From Nonomuraea muscovyensis (GTDB lineage: Bacteria; Actinomycetota; Actinomycetes; Streptosporangiales; Streptosporangiaceae): a stretch of DNA of 64,000 nt. Position 1 is the first letter of the stretch, and each line of letters opens with the position of its first letter. The stretch covers positions 2,728,001 through 2,792,000 of the forward strand of contig NZ_JACHJB010000002.1 of assembly GCF_014207745.1 (NCBI RefSeq), given 5' to 3'. The notes under the pieces are model-generated. The model saw only the letters and a program-made list of their open reading frames with translations. It had not been told where the DNA came from and ran no database searches. Of the stretch, positions 16,489 through 24,390 are shown in pieces. A program made the position numbers and the translations under genes.

Positions 16489-16558
16489 ACTGTCTAGATA
16501 AGCTATGACGGTGACTATAGATCCCTGGCGCATCACTGGTCAATCCGAGATAGACAGT
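16489..16558. promoter_or_regulatory. Paired ACTGTCTA inverted repeats around the CGNR start
   Basis: ACTGTCTA (16489-16496) and its complement TAGACAGT (16551-16558) flank the start of the CGNR gene, with centres 62 bp apart (about six helical turns). TAGATA (16495-16500) just before the ATG could be a -10 box of a leaderless transcript. Candidate regulator sites in a divergent promoter; function inferred from position. Confidence 0.4.
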
Positions 16559-17125
16559 TATGTCGGCAGCAGGGTCGAGCTGGCCGTCCTGCTGGCGAAC
16601 CGCCTCACCGCCACGTCGGCGCATGGCCGTCCCGTCACGCCGCCGAGCTCCGGTGACGAACGGCTCGCCGCGATCTCCGCCGGGAGGGCAGAGTCCGGCC
16701 GCCCGCCCGGGCCGCTCACCAGCGCGCTGACCGCCGCGGACGCCGATCGGCTGGCCGAGGTCGCCGCCGAGCTGCGCCCGATGTTCGGCGCGGGCCCGCG
16801 CATCGTCGAGGCGGCCGCGGGGCTCAACCGGCTGCTGGTACGGCACGGCGCCGTACCGAATCTGCACGGCGACCCGGACCGGCCCCTCGTCCTCGCCTTC
16901 CACCGGCCCGACGCCGGCCTCGTCGACGCGTGGGCCGCGGACATGGGCACCGCCCTGGCCATGGTCATCGGCGTCGGCCAGGCGGCCCGGCTCGGCGCCT
17001 GCCAGGCCGGCAACTGTTGCCTGGTCTTCTTCGACACCACGCGCAACGCCTCGCGCCGCTTCTGCGACCTGTCGTGCCAGAACCGCGCCAAGGCCAGCGC
17101 CTACCGGGCCCGGCGGCGGGCGTGA
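16505..17125 (+). CDS. CGNR zinc-finger protein (putative stress-response regulator)
   Basis: A 206-residue protein of the ABATE/CGNR class. The N-terminal ABATE-like domain (about 15-145) contains VELAVLLANRLT and LNRLLVRHGAVPNLHGD. The C-terminal zinc finger has four cysteines in the order CQAGNCCLVFFDTTRN, then FCDLSCQNRAKASAYRARRR. The usual CGNR tetrapeptide reads CQNR here. Such proteins are presumed DNA-binding regulators. Divergent from the SCO6745/GNAT operon, which it may control. Confidence 0.87.
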   Translation: MTVTIDPWRITGQSEIDSYVGSRVELAVLLANRLTATSAHGRPVTPPSSGDERLAAISAGRAESGRPPGPLTSALTAADADRLAEVAAELRPMFGAGPRIVEAAAGLNRLLVRHGAVPNLHGDPDRPLVLAFHRPDAGLVDAWAADMGTALAMVIGVGQAARLGACQAGNCCLVFFDTTRNASRRFCDLSCQNRAKASAYRARRRA

Positions 17126-17170
17126 CCACGTGTCACGCGGGCAGACCACCGCACACCGGCGCTCGCCGGG

Positions 17171-17533
17171 TCAGACCGCCTCCGGGGGGCCGGGACGGAC
17201 CGCCACGGTGAGCAGGACGGCGCAGTCGTCGATCGCGGTCAGGCTGTGCCGTTCGGCCGGGATCACGACGTACTCGCCCGCCGACCCCTCCCAGGCGTCC
17301 TCGCGGGTCGCGAGGCGTACGCGGCCGCGCAGCACCTGCAAGGTCGCCTCCCCCGGGCTCTCGTGCTCGTCCAGGCCCCGGCCGGCGGCCAGCGCGAGGA
17401 GTGTCTGGCGCAGGGAGTGATCGTGCCCGCCGTGGACGGTGCGGGCACTGCGCCCGCTGGCGGCCTCCCGCGCGGCGGCCAGGTGCTCGTCCGCCAGGGT
17501 GTCCAGGGAGATGGTCTGCATGGTGGGCTGCAT
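17171..17533 (-). CDS. Cupin-domain protein
   Basis: A 120-residue single-domain cupin. GHDHSLRQTLLALAAGRGLDEHESPGEATLQVLRG carries the His/His/Glu set of cupin motif 1 (HEHxxxE-like), and GEYVVIPAERHSLTAID is motif 2 with the last His, so a metal is probably bound. Last gene of a three-gene unit behind an Fe-S-type regulator; with such a neighbour it may act in redox or quinol-type detoxification, which is inference. Two in-frame ATGs (17533 and 17521) are possible starts. Confidence 0.82.
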   Translation of the reverse strand: MQPTMQTISLDTLADEHLAAAREAASGRSARTVHGGHDHSLRQTLLALAAGRGLDEHESPGEATLQVLRGRVRLATREDAWEGSAGEYVVIPAERHSLTAIDDCAVLLTVAVRPGPPEAV

Positions 17534-17580
17534 GGTGGAGCCTTTCGGTTGGGGCCGGGCCGGTCGGGCCGGCGTCGGGT

Positions 17581-18006
17581 TCACGTCGCCAGGAGCAGGA
17601 CACCTGCGGTGAGCAGGACCGCGACCTTGGCGGCCTCGAGGGCGACGTAGGCGTAGTGGCTCGTCGAGCGGGGGGCCTGGCCGCCGGCGAGGATGTGGTC
17701 GGAACGCCGGGTCAGGCGCGGCCGGACCACGCCGACCTGCACGACCAGGATCGTGACCGCCACGGCCGCGGCGATCACGCTCCCGGGCGGCAGGCCCCCG
17801 GCGATGATCGCGGTGACGAGCACGGCGGCGAGGACGGCCTCGGCGCCGTTGAGCGCGCGAAACACCAGGCGCCCGATCCCGAGCCCGACGCGCAGGTCCA
17901 CGCCGGGCGCGCGGAACTTCAGCGGCGCCTCCAGGAACGAGATGGCCAGCACCATCCCGAGCCACACGAACGTCACGCCGGCGGCGACGGCCGGAGCCGC
18001 GGTCAT
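17581..18006 (-). CDS. Four-helix membrane protein
   Basis: A 141-residue integral membrane protein with four helices (about 5-24, 45-72, 74-94, 118-140). The conserved piece LEAPLKFRAPGVDLRVGLGIGRLVFRALNGAEAV is shared with small DUF4149-like or TMEM205-like membrane proteins, where it lies in the first loop. Preceded by GGAGGA. Its start overlaps the stop of an 11-codon frame (ATGA). Function unknown; it lies between a COG2345-type regulator and a cupin. Confidence 0.75.
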   Translation of the reverse strand: MTAAPAVAAGVTFVWLGMVLAISFLEAPLKFRAPGVDLRVGLGIGRLVFRALNGAEAVLAAVLVTAIIAGGLPPGSVIAAAVAVTILVVQVGVVRPRLTRRSDHILAGGQAPRSTSHYAYVALEAAKVAVLLTAGVLLLAT

Positions 18007-18066
18007 GCGAGGGTCCTCCCACTCGGGCGGCCGGTCATGCGAGGCTCCTCCCACCCGGACAGCCGG
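18001..18066. repeat. Tandem duplication of a ribosome-site/start-codon segment
   Basis: Two copies of about 32 bp, each reading GGGAGGANCCTCGCATGACC on the reverse strand, lie head to tail before the membrane protein. The upstream copy (ATG at 18038) opens an 11-codon frame, MTGRPSGRTLA, whose TGA overlaps the ATG of the membrane protein at 18006. The result is a possible leader peptide with translational coupling. Confidence 0.7.
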
Positions 18067-18756
18067 TCATGGCGCGGCGCCCGCGGTCGCGAGATGCGCC
18101 AGGCACAGGTCGGGCTCGGCGAACGGGTCGAGCCGATCCACCGTCACCGGGGCGCCGAGCGCCGTCATCGCCCCCTGCATGAGCCCGAGGTGCAGCGGGC
18201 AGATCACCTCGGCCTGGGTGTCGACGAGTTCGAGGAAGGGGCAGTGTCGCAGGGCGATCCGCCCCTGGCCGCCCGGCCGTTCCTCGGGCGCGAAACCGAG
18301 GTCGTCGAGCAGGCGGACCAGCCTGCCCACGGACTCCTCCCGGATGGGCGCGTCAGGCGACGCGGGCCGGTCGACCAGGAAGCCGCCCCACGCCCGTCCG
18401 GCCTCGGTCGCCCTGGCAGCGGGCTCCGGGCCCGCGGCCAGGTTGCCGGCCAGGATCTCGGCCAGCAGCCGATAGCTGCGCGGCCCGCCGGGATCCATGC
18501 CCGGCCGGGCCCGGAACACCAGCGGCGGCCGCCCCGGACCGGCCGGCGCGGCGTGCACCCGCTCGACGCGGCCGCTCTCGACCAGGGCATCGAGGTGGAA
18601 GCGCACCGTGTTGGGGTGCACCCCGACCCGCTCGGCGATGTCGGTCACGCCGAGCGGCGACCGGGACTCGCGCAGCATCGTCAGGATGAGCCGCCGCCGG
18701 CCGGTCACCGGCACCGCGACCCCGGAGCCCCCACCCGCCTCGTCGACGTTCTCCAT
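18067..18756 (-). CDS. ArsR/COG2345-type regulator, SufR-like with Cys cluster
   Basis: A 229-residue transcriptional regulator. The N-terminal winged helix contains GVTDIAERVGVHPNTVRFHLDALVESGRVE. The C-terminal sensor has Cys and His in CPFLELVDTQAEVICPLHL and a late CLAHL, as in COG2345/SufR-type proteins that bind an iron-sulfur cluster or metal. It heads a unit with the membrane protein and cupin. Upstream, an AT-rich stretch with TTGTACAA and TTTTGTGTAAA repeats is the likely promoter and operator. Confidence 0.85.
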   Translation of the reverse strand: MENVDEAGGGSGVAVPVTGRRRLILTMLRESRSPLGVTDIAERVGVHPNTVRFHLDALVESGRVERVHAAPAGPGRPPLVFRARPGMDPGGPRSYRLLAEILAGNLAAGPEPAARATEAGRAWGGFLVDRPASPDAPIREESVGRLVRLLDDLGFAPEERPGGQGRIALRHCPFLELVDTQAEVICPLHLGLMQGAMTALGAPVTVDRLDPFAEPDLCLAHLATAGAAP

Positions 18757-19126
18757 ATTTCGAGTTTACACAAAAGCCACTTGTACAAATAGCTCGACGT
18801 CGCGCCCGCGTGCGCAACCTGAGACGGTCGCCCGAACACCTTCCGCCCGTGCGATGTGAGGCCAGGGCGCGGCCCGCCGGCCGCCCCCGACGCAGGCCCG
18901 CGTGGCGACCCGGTCACTTCCGCCCCGCCGTGGGCTCGCCGCTCTTCACCGCGTCCACGGAACGCCGGGCCACCGCGAGCGCGTCGCCGTAGCCGACGTA
19001 CAACCGGACCGACATGTCGGCACTGGCGACCGGTGTGCCGACCGCGCCTCGCAGCGCAGGGACCACCCGGTAGGGTACGGATCTTCGGCCGGCGCGAGCC
19101 CCCGGAGTCCTCAAGGGCGAACGACC
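18757..19126. other. Intergenic stretch, 370 bp
   Basis: The first 40 bases are AT-rich promoter DNA of the regulator: TTGTACAA palindrome at 18781-18788 and TTTACACAAAA at 18771-18781. The rest is GC-rich without clear signals. A 33-codon reverse-strand frame (MSVRLYVGYGDALAVARRS..., about 18914-19015) has protein-like composition but no recognisable family or ribosome site; it may be the remnant of a gene. Confidence 0.4.
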
Positions 19127-19891
19127 ATGACCTACCGCAACCGGACGTCCGCGCGCCTGCGCCTCGACGCCACGCTGGACCACCTCGCCGTCACCTTCCG
19201 CGACATGACCGCCCACCCCGACGAGGCCAACTGCACGTGCCACTGGGGCAGCGAGGAGGAGCTCGCGCTCCTGAAGGTGCCCGGCGTCAAGCTGGAGCCC
19301 GACCTCCTGCGTCGCACCTGGACGGCGACCGACTGGGACAACCCCGCGGCCGTGCTGCGCCGCATTCTGCCCCAGTTCGCCGCGGCGCTCGTCGGCGGTC
19401 GCGTCGAGCCGCTCTTCGGCATGGAGGAGGCCGGACGTTCGCTCGCTCGCGGCGAGTGGCAGCAGTGGCCCGCCGAGCAGGCCGCGGCAGTGCGGGAATG
19501 GCTGCACGCCTGGTGGGCGCACACTCTCACCGACCCCGAACCCGCCGTACCCGCGTACGAGCTCCTCGCCCTGTGCACCGAAGCCTCCACCACGCTCACC
19601 CCCTGGCTGCGCGTGTGGGAGGAGTCGACACACCCCGTGGCCGACCGGCATCTGGTCCTGGCGTTCACACACTGGGAGTACCACCTCCTGGGAGACGAAC
19701 TTCCCTGGACCGTCCGCGGGGACACGGAGGCGACGACGTGCGCCGAGCTGACGGCGTGGCTGCTCGGCCACGCACCCGCCCGCCTGCGCGCCGGTGGCGC
19801 GTCCGACGAGCTGCACCACCGGATCCGGCTGCTCGGCCTCACCGGTCCCGATCGCTGCTACGACCCGCACTGGCCCGACCGGGTCTACTGA
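19127..19891 (+). CDS. Hypothetical protein, 254 aa
   Basis: A soluble, Trp-rich protein with no recognised domain. It has a Cys pair in NCTCHWGSEEELALLKVPG (about 32-50), a helical middle (RRILPQFAAALVGGRVEPLFGMEEAG; QQWPAEQAAAVREWLHAWWAHTL) and a conserved-looking end, GLTGPDRCYDPHWPDRVY. Codon use is normal for the genome. The ATG follows AAGGGCGAACGACC, a fair ribosome site. It is convergent with the monooxygenase gene. No function proposed. Confidence 0.75.
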   Translation: MTYRNRTSARLRLDATLDHLAVTFRDMTAHPDEANCTCHWGSEEELALLKVPGVKLEPDLLRRTWTATDWDNPAAVLRRILPQFAAALVGGRVEPLFGMEEAGRSLARGEWQQWPAEQAAAVREWLHAWWAHTLTDPEPAVPAYELLALCTEASTTLTPWLRVWEESTHPVADRHLVLAFTHWEYHLLGDELPWTVRGDTEATTCAELTAWLLGHAPARLRAGGASDELHHRIRLLGLTGPDRCYDPHWPDRVY

Positions 19892-19904
19892 GCCGGGGGC
19901 TCCC

Positions 19905-21191
19905 TCAGGGCGACGGCGGCGACCCCGCGCCGGTCCCGGCCTGGGGCGGTGGCGCCGCGTGATCGTCGCACCCGGCCGCCCCGGCGTGCGGCGTACGCGT
20001 GACCTTCGACGCCATCCAGCGGGTGACTCTGCGCAACGGCTCCAGCCCCTCGGACACCTGGTCGATCCGGTAGTACAGCGCCGGTGAGATCCGCGGGAGC
20101 AGTGAGGAGTGCCGCTGGTCGAGCAGCGCGACCATCTGCTCCGGCGGACGGTCGATGTAGCGCGGCAGGTTCTCGAACCACTGGGCGCTGTTGCCGGCGG
20201 CGCGCTGGGCCGACCGGATCACCGCCAGGCGTTCCCGCTCGTAGCGGGCGAAGGCGCGCTGGAGCCGCGTGTCCCCGTGCAGCGCGTTGACGAGGAACGC
20301 GGCGTCCGCCAGCGCGAGGGCGGTGCCCGCGCCGATGGAGTAGTGGGTGGTGTGCGCGGCGTCGCCGAGCAGGACGAGGTCGTCGTGGTACCACGTCCGG
20401 TTGGTCAGGGTGCGGAAGTTCAGCCAGTGTGCGCTGCCGTCGGCGTTCGCCCGGCCGATCAGGGGGTGCCGGTCCAGTATCTCGGCGAAGAGCTTCTCCA
20501 GGAGGGCCAGGCAGTCGGTCTCGCTCGCCCGGTCGAACCCCAGCCCCTTCCAGGTCTCGGGGGAGCATTCGACGACGCAGGTGCTGTGGTCGTCGCTGTA
20601 CTTGTAGCCGTAACACCAGATCCAGCCGTGCTCGGTCGCCACGAACGAGAAGACGAAGGAGTCGAAGACCTTGGTGGTGCCGAGCCAGACGTAGACGTTC
20701 CGCCCGACCGCTACCTCGCTGCCGAAGTGGTCGGCGTGGCGCTCGCGCAACACGCTGTTGACGCCGTCACCGGCCACCACCACGTCGGCGCCGGCCAGTT
20801 CCTCCGGGCCGGCGATCTCGTGCTCGAACTCGACGCGCACACCGAGGGAGCGGGCCCGCTCGGTGAGGATGTCGAGCAGCCGGTGCCTGCCGATGCCGTA
20901 GCCGTTGTCCCCGTGCTCCACCGTCGCCGTCATCCGGTCCTGGACGTGCACCATCCAGGTGTCCCAGCGGGCCGAGTTCTCCCTGATGGCGCGCGCCGAC
21001 TCGGGGTCGGCGCCCTGGAGGTAGCCGAACAGCTCGTTGGAGTAGGTGACGCCCCAGCCGTAGGTCGACCCGGCCGGATTTCGCTCGTAGACGGTGATCT
21101 CATGGGAGGGGTCCACCCTCTTCATCAGGATCGAGAAGTACAGACTGGCGGGACCGCCGCCGACGCACGCGACCTTCACAAGAGCTCCCAT
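19905..21191 (-). CDS. FAD-dependent aromatic monooxygenase (VioD / salicylyl-CoA hydroxylase type)
   Basis: A 428-residue flavoprotein monooxygenase that would hydroxylate an aromatic substrate using O2 and NAD(P)H. VKVACVGGGPASLYFSILMKR is the Rossmann FAD motif, VVAGDGVNSVLR the DG motif, and LLGDAAHTTHYSIGAGTALA the GD motif. KYSDDHSTCVVECSPETW and the closing segment YIDRPPEQMV resemble VioD (tryptophan-derived pigment hydroxylase) and the N-terminal half of salicylyl-CoA 5-hydroxylase. A GTG nine codons upstream (21218) would place an operator-like palindrome inside the gene, so 21191 is preferred. No pathway partners are adjacent. Confidence 0.88.
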   Translation of the reverse strand: MGALVKVACVGGGPASLYFSILMKRVDPSHEITVYERNPAGSTYGWGVTYSNELFGYLQGADPESARAIRENSARWDTWMVHVQDRMTATVEHGDNGYGIGRHRLLDILTERARSLGVRVEFEHEIAGPEELAGADVVVAGDGVNSVLRERHADHFGSEVAVGRNVYVWLGTTKVFDSFVFSFVATEHGWIWCYGYKYSDDHSTCVVECSPETWKGLGFDRASETDCLALLEKLFAEILDRHPLIGRANADGSAHWLNFRTLTNRTWYHDDLVLLGDAAHTTHYSIGAGTALALADAAFLVNALHGDTRLQRAFARYERERLAVIRSAQRAAGNSAQWFENLPRYIDRPPEQMVALLDQRHSSLLPRISPALYYRIDQVSEGLEPLRRVTRWMASKVTRTPHAGAAGCDDHAAPPPQAGTGAGSPPSP

Positions 21192-21196
21192 TGTGA

Positions 21197-21209
21197 CGAA
21201 TGGTATTCG
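21197..21209. promoter_or_regulatory. Palindrome CGAAT-GGT-ATTCG before the monooxygenase
   Basis: A perfect 5-bp inverted repeat with a 3-bp spacer, six bases before the preferred ATG of the monooxygenase. Flanking bases extend it partly (TGACGAAT.../...ATTCGATCA). Probable repressor site; no regulator is adjacent. Confidence 0.45.
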
Positions 21210-21348
21210 ATCAGTCACTTACAGTAGCAGGAGACATGCGCCGCAAGGCGACCTCAACCAGGTGAGCCACCGGTCACGAAAGACCCAAATACCAGGACAC
21301 CTCACACCCCGGGAAAGCCATCGTCGAGCCGACCGAACGACCCGGCGA

Positions 21349-21783
21349 TCACAGACCGGAGAGCCGAGGACGCTCGTCCCGACACCCCGACGAGAGGATC
21401 TCCCGCAATCCGCTTCTCACCAGGCCCACACCGCGGTCATCGAGCTGTAGATCCATCCGGAGAACAGGCCGAACATCCAGCTCTCCCGCGGCTTCCTCCG
21501 TGAAGTGCACGGTGAGCCGGCCCGAGGCAAGCTCACAAGCGGTCACCCCGCCGTAGGTCGTGGCCTGGGTCTCCCGCACGATGCAGTACGCGTCCATCTC
21601 CAGCTCGACGTCCTGCTCACCCTCCCTGGACACGATGAAGATCAAGGAGTTTCCCGAGCCGTCCTCGTACTCGGCCATGCCCAGCATGATCAGCTCGTCG
21701 TCCTCATCCCGGTTCGCGGCCCGCACGACCATCGTCGCGAGCGGCCGGGCCCGACGGCTCCCCTCACTCTCCGGCGGAGTCAC
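21349..21783 (-). CDS. Imm10-family immunity protein
   Basis: A 144-residue protein matching the Immunity protein 10 family, which neutralises toxin domains of polymorphic/contact-dependent systems. Diagnostic blocks: LIMLGMAEYEDGSGNSLIF, QDVELEMDAYCIV, TTYGGVTACEL and LTVHFTEEAAGELDVRP. The GTG at 21783 overlaps the TGA of the upstream GNAT remnant by 4 bp; an internal ATG at 21732 would give 127 residues. No toxin gene lies beside it, so it is an orphan, either protecting against kin toxins or left after loss of its partner. Confidence 0.8.
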   Translation of the reverse strand: MTPPESEGSRRARPLATMVVRAANRDEDDELIMLGMAEYEDGSGNSLIFIVSREGEQDVELEMDAYCIVRETQATTYGGVTACELASGRLTVHFTEEAAGELDVRPVLRMDLQLDDRGVGLVRSGLREILSSGCRDERPRLSGL

Positions 21784-22151
21784 GGGACCGGCGGGCCGTC
21801 CGGGTCGACGAAGCCGAGGCGCCGGTTCATCTCGCCGAACGCGATCCCGTGGGCCGCGTGCAAGGAGGTCGCCGACCTTGCGATCCACACGCCGTCGCGC
21901 ATCGCGAGGGTGACGCCGTCCGGCGTGAAGGTGGCTACCTCGATGCGCTGCGCGACGTATTCGTCGTCCGTGGAGAACTCTCCCCGCTCGGGGATGTCGG
22001 CCGAGCACGACCTGGTGAGGTCGTGGAGCGCGCGCCGGTGGTCCGCCGCGTCGCCGAGCTCGGCCATCGTGGTGAACCTGACGCCCGACTCGCGTGCCAG
22101 CCGCAGGTACGGCTCGAACGCCCTGTCGTCGAGCCCGTCCGCATCCACTCC
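21780..22151 (-). pseudogene. GNAT acetyltransferase remnant with internal deletion
   Basis: The frame reads like the second half of a double-GNAT actinobacterial acetyltransferase: SGVRFTTMAELGD, LTRSCSADIPERGEF, DEYVAQRIE. It then jumps from HGIAFGEM directly to NRRLGFVDPDG. In intact relatives about 40 residues, including the acetyl-CoA-binding R-x-x-G-x-G/A loop, lie between these two points. The deletion is in frame and joins at a shared Met codon. The N-terminal GNAT half is also missing. Without the CoA loop it cannot be an active acetyltransferase. Relatives are recalled, not aligned. Confidence 0.65.
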
Positions 22152-22234
22152 GGCCGCCGTGCCCTCGTCCAGGAGCGACGTTCCCTGCTCGCCGTGGGAG
22201 CCGCCGGATCGGTCGCCGGGAGCCTGGGCGAGAG

Positions 22235-22303
22235 TCAGTGCCTGCCGGCCTGCTCGATCACGCGATCAAGCCCTTCCGCGCCGAGTTCTTCGTGTCTCGT
22301 CAT
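22235..22303 (-). CDS. Small open frame, 22 codons, good ribosome site
   Basis: MTRHEELGAEGLDRVIEQ... ends at a TGA after 22 residues. GAGGAGG precedes the ATG by 9 nt, better than for most genes here. It could be the start of a gene truncated by the rearrangement that made the GNAT remnant downstream, or a real small protein. Nothing else is seen in 22304-22466. Confidence 0.35.
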   Translation of the reverse strand: MTRHEELGAEGLDRVIEQAGRH

Positions 22304-22466
22304 GAGCCCGCTCCTCCTCTCGTCAAGCTCGGACGTTCACGGTGCGCGCATATCAGCCGATCTTGGCAGAGCGGCACGTCGGCCGACAATCATCCCCAGA
22401 GCCCGCAACCCTCAGCCCACCCGGGCACGCTCGTGATCAGCGCACGCCGGTACGCGCCAGCCACGG

Positions 22467-22748
22467 TCAAGGTCCGCCGCTGCGCCAGGTGTCGAAAGAA
22501 GGCGGCGGCGGTTGCGCGAACTCCCCGAGCCGCTCGGCCCTGGCCACGCAGTCGGGGCAGATGGGTCGCTCAACCGATCGGGCAGTGGCTTCCGGTGTCG
22601 GCTCGCGGAAGGCCCCCCACACCGTGACGCCTGGAGGAAGACCGGTCTCGGGATCGATCATGACCTTCATGACACTCGCAGGGGTGAAAGTGAAGGTGCG
22701 CTTGCATACGTAGCATCCGCCGATTGTCGTGATCTGCTCGTCCGCCAT
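22467..22748 (-). CDS. Small zinc-ribbon-like protein, hypothetical
   Basis: A 93-residue protein with two CxxC pairs, GGCYVCKRTFTFTP (about 11-24) and PICPDCVARAERLG (about 62-75), spaced as in a zinc ribbon. The middle, DPETGLPPGVTVWG, resembles proteins often found in actinomycete prophage and accessory regions. The tail is Pro-rich. Zinc binding is inferred from the four cysteines. It stands alone between the GNAT remnant and the kinase-like gene. Confidence 0.72.
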   Translation of the reverse strand: MADEQITTIGGCYVCKRTFTFTPASVMKVMIDPETGLPPGVTVWGAFREPTPEATARSVERPICPDCVARAERLGEFAQPPPPSFDTWRSGGP

Positions 22749-22911
22749 AAAGCGTCAGCCCTCCTCCATCGCACCGTACAACGTTCGGTCGGATGACGGC
22801 GGCTCCCGCGGAGAGCGCCTCACCCACGCCGTCGAACCGACTGCCCCGCGAGGCGTCGAGCAGCGAAGTCGACCTCCACGCGGTCCAGGGAGGACGCACC
22901 CGGCCGGCGGC

Positions 22912-23436
22912 TCACGATGGACTCAAGGCGACGCCGCTCAGCCAGCGGCGCGCCTCTCCGGCGGTGCGCAGGCGGACGACGGCGATCCGCGGATGCCGGG
23001 CGACGCGCTGCAGGGTATCGACCCGCTTCCGCTCGTGCTGGGACCATGCCCAGCGGATCGGGTGCTCCGGCTCCAGCCAGTCCCGGAAGCTCTCCCGGTT
23101 GCCGTTCCACAGCTCCCGGCGGGTCGCCGCGCGGGCGATCGAGCGCCGGACGACCCGTTGCATCACCGTACGGCGCGGCAGATCGAGCCAGACGACGGTG
23201 TCGGCCCGCTCCCACAACAGGTCGTGCAGGACGGAGTGGTACTGATCCTCCGTCACCCAGCACGCCCCGGAGGAGAAGGCATCCACCTCCGACTCGAACT
23301 CCGGTCGCCTGACCCAGCCTCGCCCGTGGTGGAGCGCGTCCAGTTCGCAGCGGGGGAGCTTGAACCGCCCCTCCAACGCCTGGGCCATCGTGGTCTTCCC
23401 GGAGCCGGAGACGCCCGCGACCAGAATCCTCTTCAC
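22912..23436 (-). CDS. P-loop kinase-like ATPase (adenylate-kinase/topology-modulation type)
   Basis: A 174-residue NTP-binding protein. Walker A is GVSGSGKTT at about 8-16. ELDALHHGRGWVRRPEFESEVDAF and WVTEDQYHSVLHDLLWERADTVVWLDLPRRTVMQRVVRRS match the FlaR/topology-modulation-like adenylate-kinase-fold proteins, with a lid rich in Arg. Substrate not known; nucleotide or small-molecule phosphorylation is likely. The GTG at 23436 follows AAGGGCG; the open frame upstream adds residues with no family match. Confidence 0.82.
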   Translation of the reverse strand: MKRILVAGVSGSGKTTMAQALEGRFKLPRCELDALHHGRGWVRRPEFESEVDAFSSGACWVTEDQYHSVLHDLLWERADTVVWLDLPRRTVMQRVVRRSIARAATRRELWNGNRESFRDWLEPEHPIRWAWSQHERKRVDTLQRVARHPRIAVVRLRTAGEARRWLSGVALSPS

Positions 23437-23572
23437 GAGATCATTTCGCCCTTTCACGGGGAGGGACGAGCAGGGTGCGCCGCCACGTCGACGTAGGGCG
23501 AGGCGTACAGGATCCGTCCGCATGCACGCCCGCCGGAGTCCGGGAAGCCCGGACGGGTCGTCGCTCAGCCGG

Positions 23573-24049
23573 TCATTCCGGAACTACGGCCCGCCCGTGC
23601 TCCAAATACACCGTCTCGCCGAGTTCCCGAGCGGTGACGGCGGCCTTGACCCGGCGGGCCAGACGCTCGATCAGCAGATCGTCGAGCTCATCGGCCGGGT
23701 AGAAGCCGTACGCGCTCAACTCGTTGTCGGCGAACTTGATCTGCTTGAGCAGTGCTCCGTCGATCTCACCGCCGTCGAACACGAAGAGGATCTTGTCGCC
23801 TTCGTCAGGGCGAGGTGCCCAGTCGGCCACGAGCAGCCGGCCGATGGGTGGTTCGATGCCGAGTTCCTCGCGGACTTCGCGCACGCACGCCTGGTAGGGC
23901 GTCTCCCCCGGCTCGACGATCCCGCCCGGGATCTCCCGCTGCCGCTTGTAGACCGGCTGCACAAGCAGCACCCGGCCTTCCGCGTCACAGAACAGCGCCC
24001 CGGCAGCGGCGCGGGCTCGGGTGAACGGCGGCGTATCGTGATTGCTCAC
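23573..24049 (-). CDS. NUDIX hydrolase
   Basis: A 158-residue NUDIX pyrophosphohydrolase. The full NUDIX box is present (GGIVEPGETPYQACVREVRE followed by ELGI), which binds Mg2+ and cuts nucleoside diphosphate-X bonds. A substrate loop with QPVYKRQREIPGG precedes it. The GTG at 24049 sits too close to GGAGG for ideal spacing; a GTG 12 codons upstream (about 24085) is the alternative. Substrate cannot be told from sequence. Confidence 0.88.
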   Translation of the reverse strand: MSNHDTPPFTRARAAAGALFCDAEGRVLLVQPVYKRQREIPGGIVEPGETPYQACVREVREELGIEPPIGRLLVADWAPRPDEGDKILFVFDGGEIDGALLKQIKFADNELSAYGFYPADELDDLLIERLARRVKAAVTARELGETVYLEHGRAVVPE

Positions 24050-24228
24050 CCTCCGGACCTTACGCGACTTCGCCTCACTCACCTCGACGGACGTTCCGCC
24101 CACACGCCTCGGCTCTCCCCACTCGTCCCGAACCGTTGTCACTCCGCTGGTCGCTTCTCCCACACGTAGCCGACCGCCTCGATGCGGCGGGTGGCCCATC
24201 CCGACCCATGCGTCCGTGGTACGCAGGA

Positions 24229-24390
24229 TCATCCGGAGCCGCGGCCCCGCCGGAGGCCCTGTCTGCGGCGGCGCAGCAACACCGTGGCGAGCCAGATGAG
24301 GGTGGGCAGGAGAAGCAGCAGCACCACGAAACCAGCCCCAAGAGCGAGCTCGGCGTCGGTCAACGGCCTGCTTGAGAGATCATCGTCCAC
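24229..24390 (-). CDS. Single-pass small membrane protein, hypothetical
   Basis: 53 residues from a GTG: an acidic N-terminus (MDDDLSSRPLTDAELAL), a transmembrane helix GAGFVVLLLLLPTLIWLATV (about 19-38) and an Arg-rich tail (RRRRQGLRRGRGSG). Charges fit an N-out/C-in topology. The frame is open further upstream but without such structure. Ribosome site weak. Confidence 0.5.
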   Translation of the reverse strand: MDDDLSSRPLTDAELALGAGFVVLLLLLPTLIWLATVLLRRRRQGLRRGRGSG

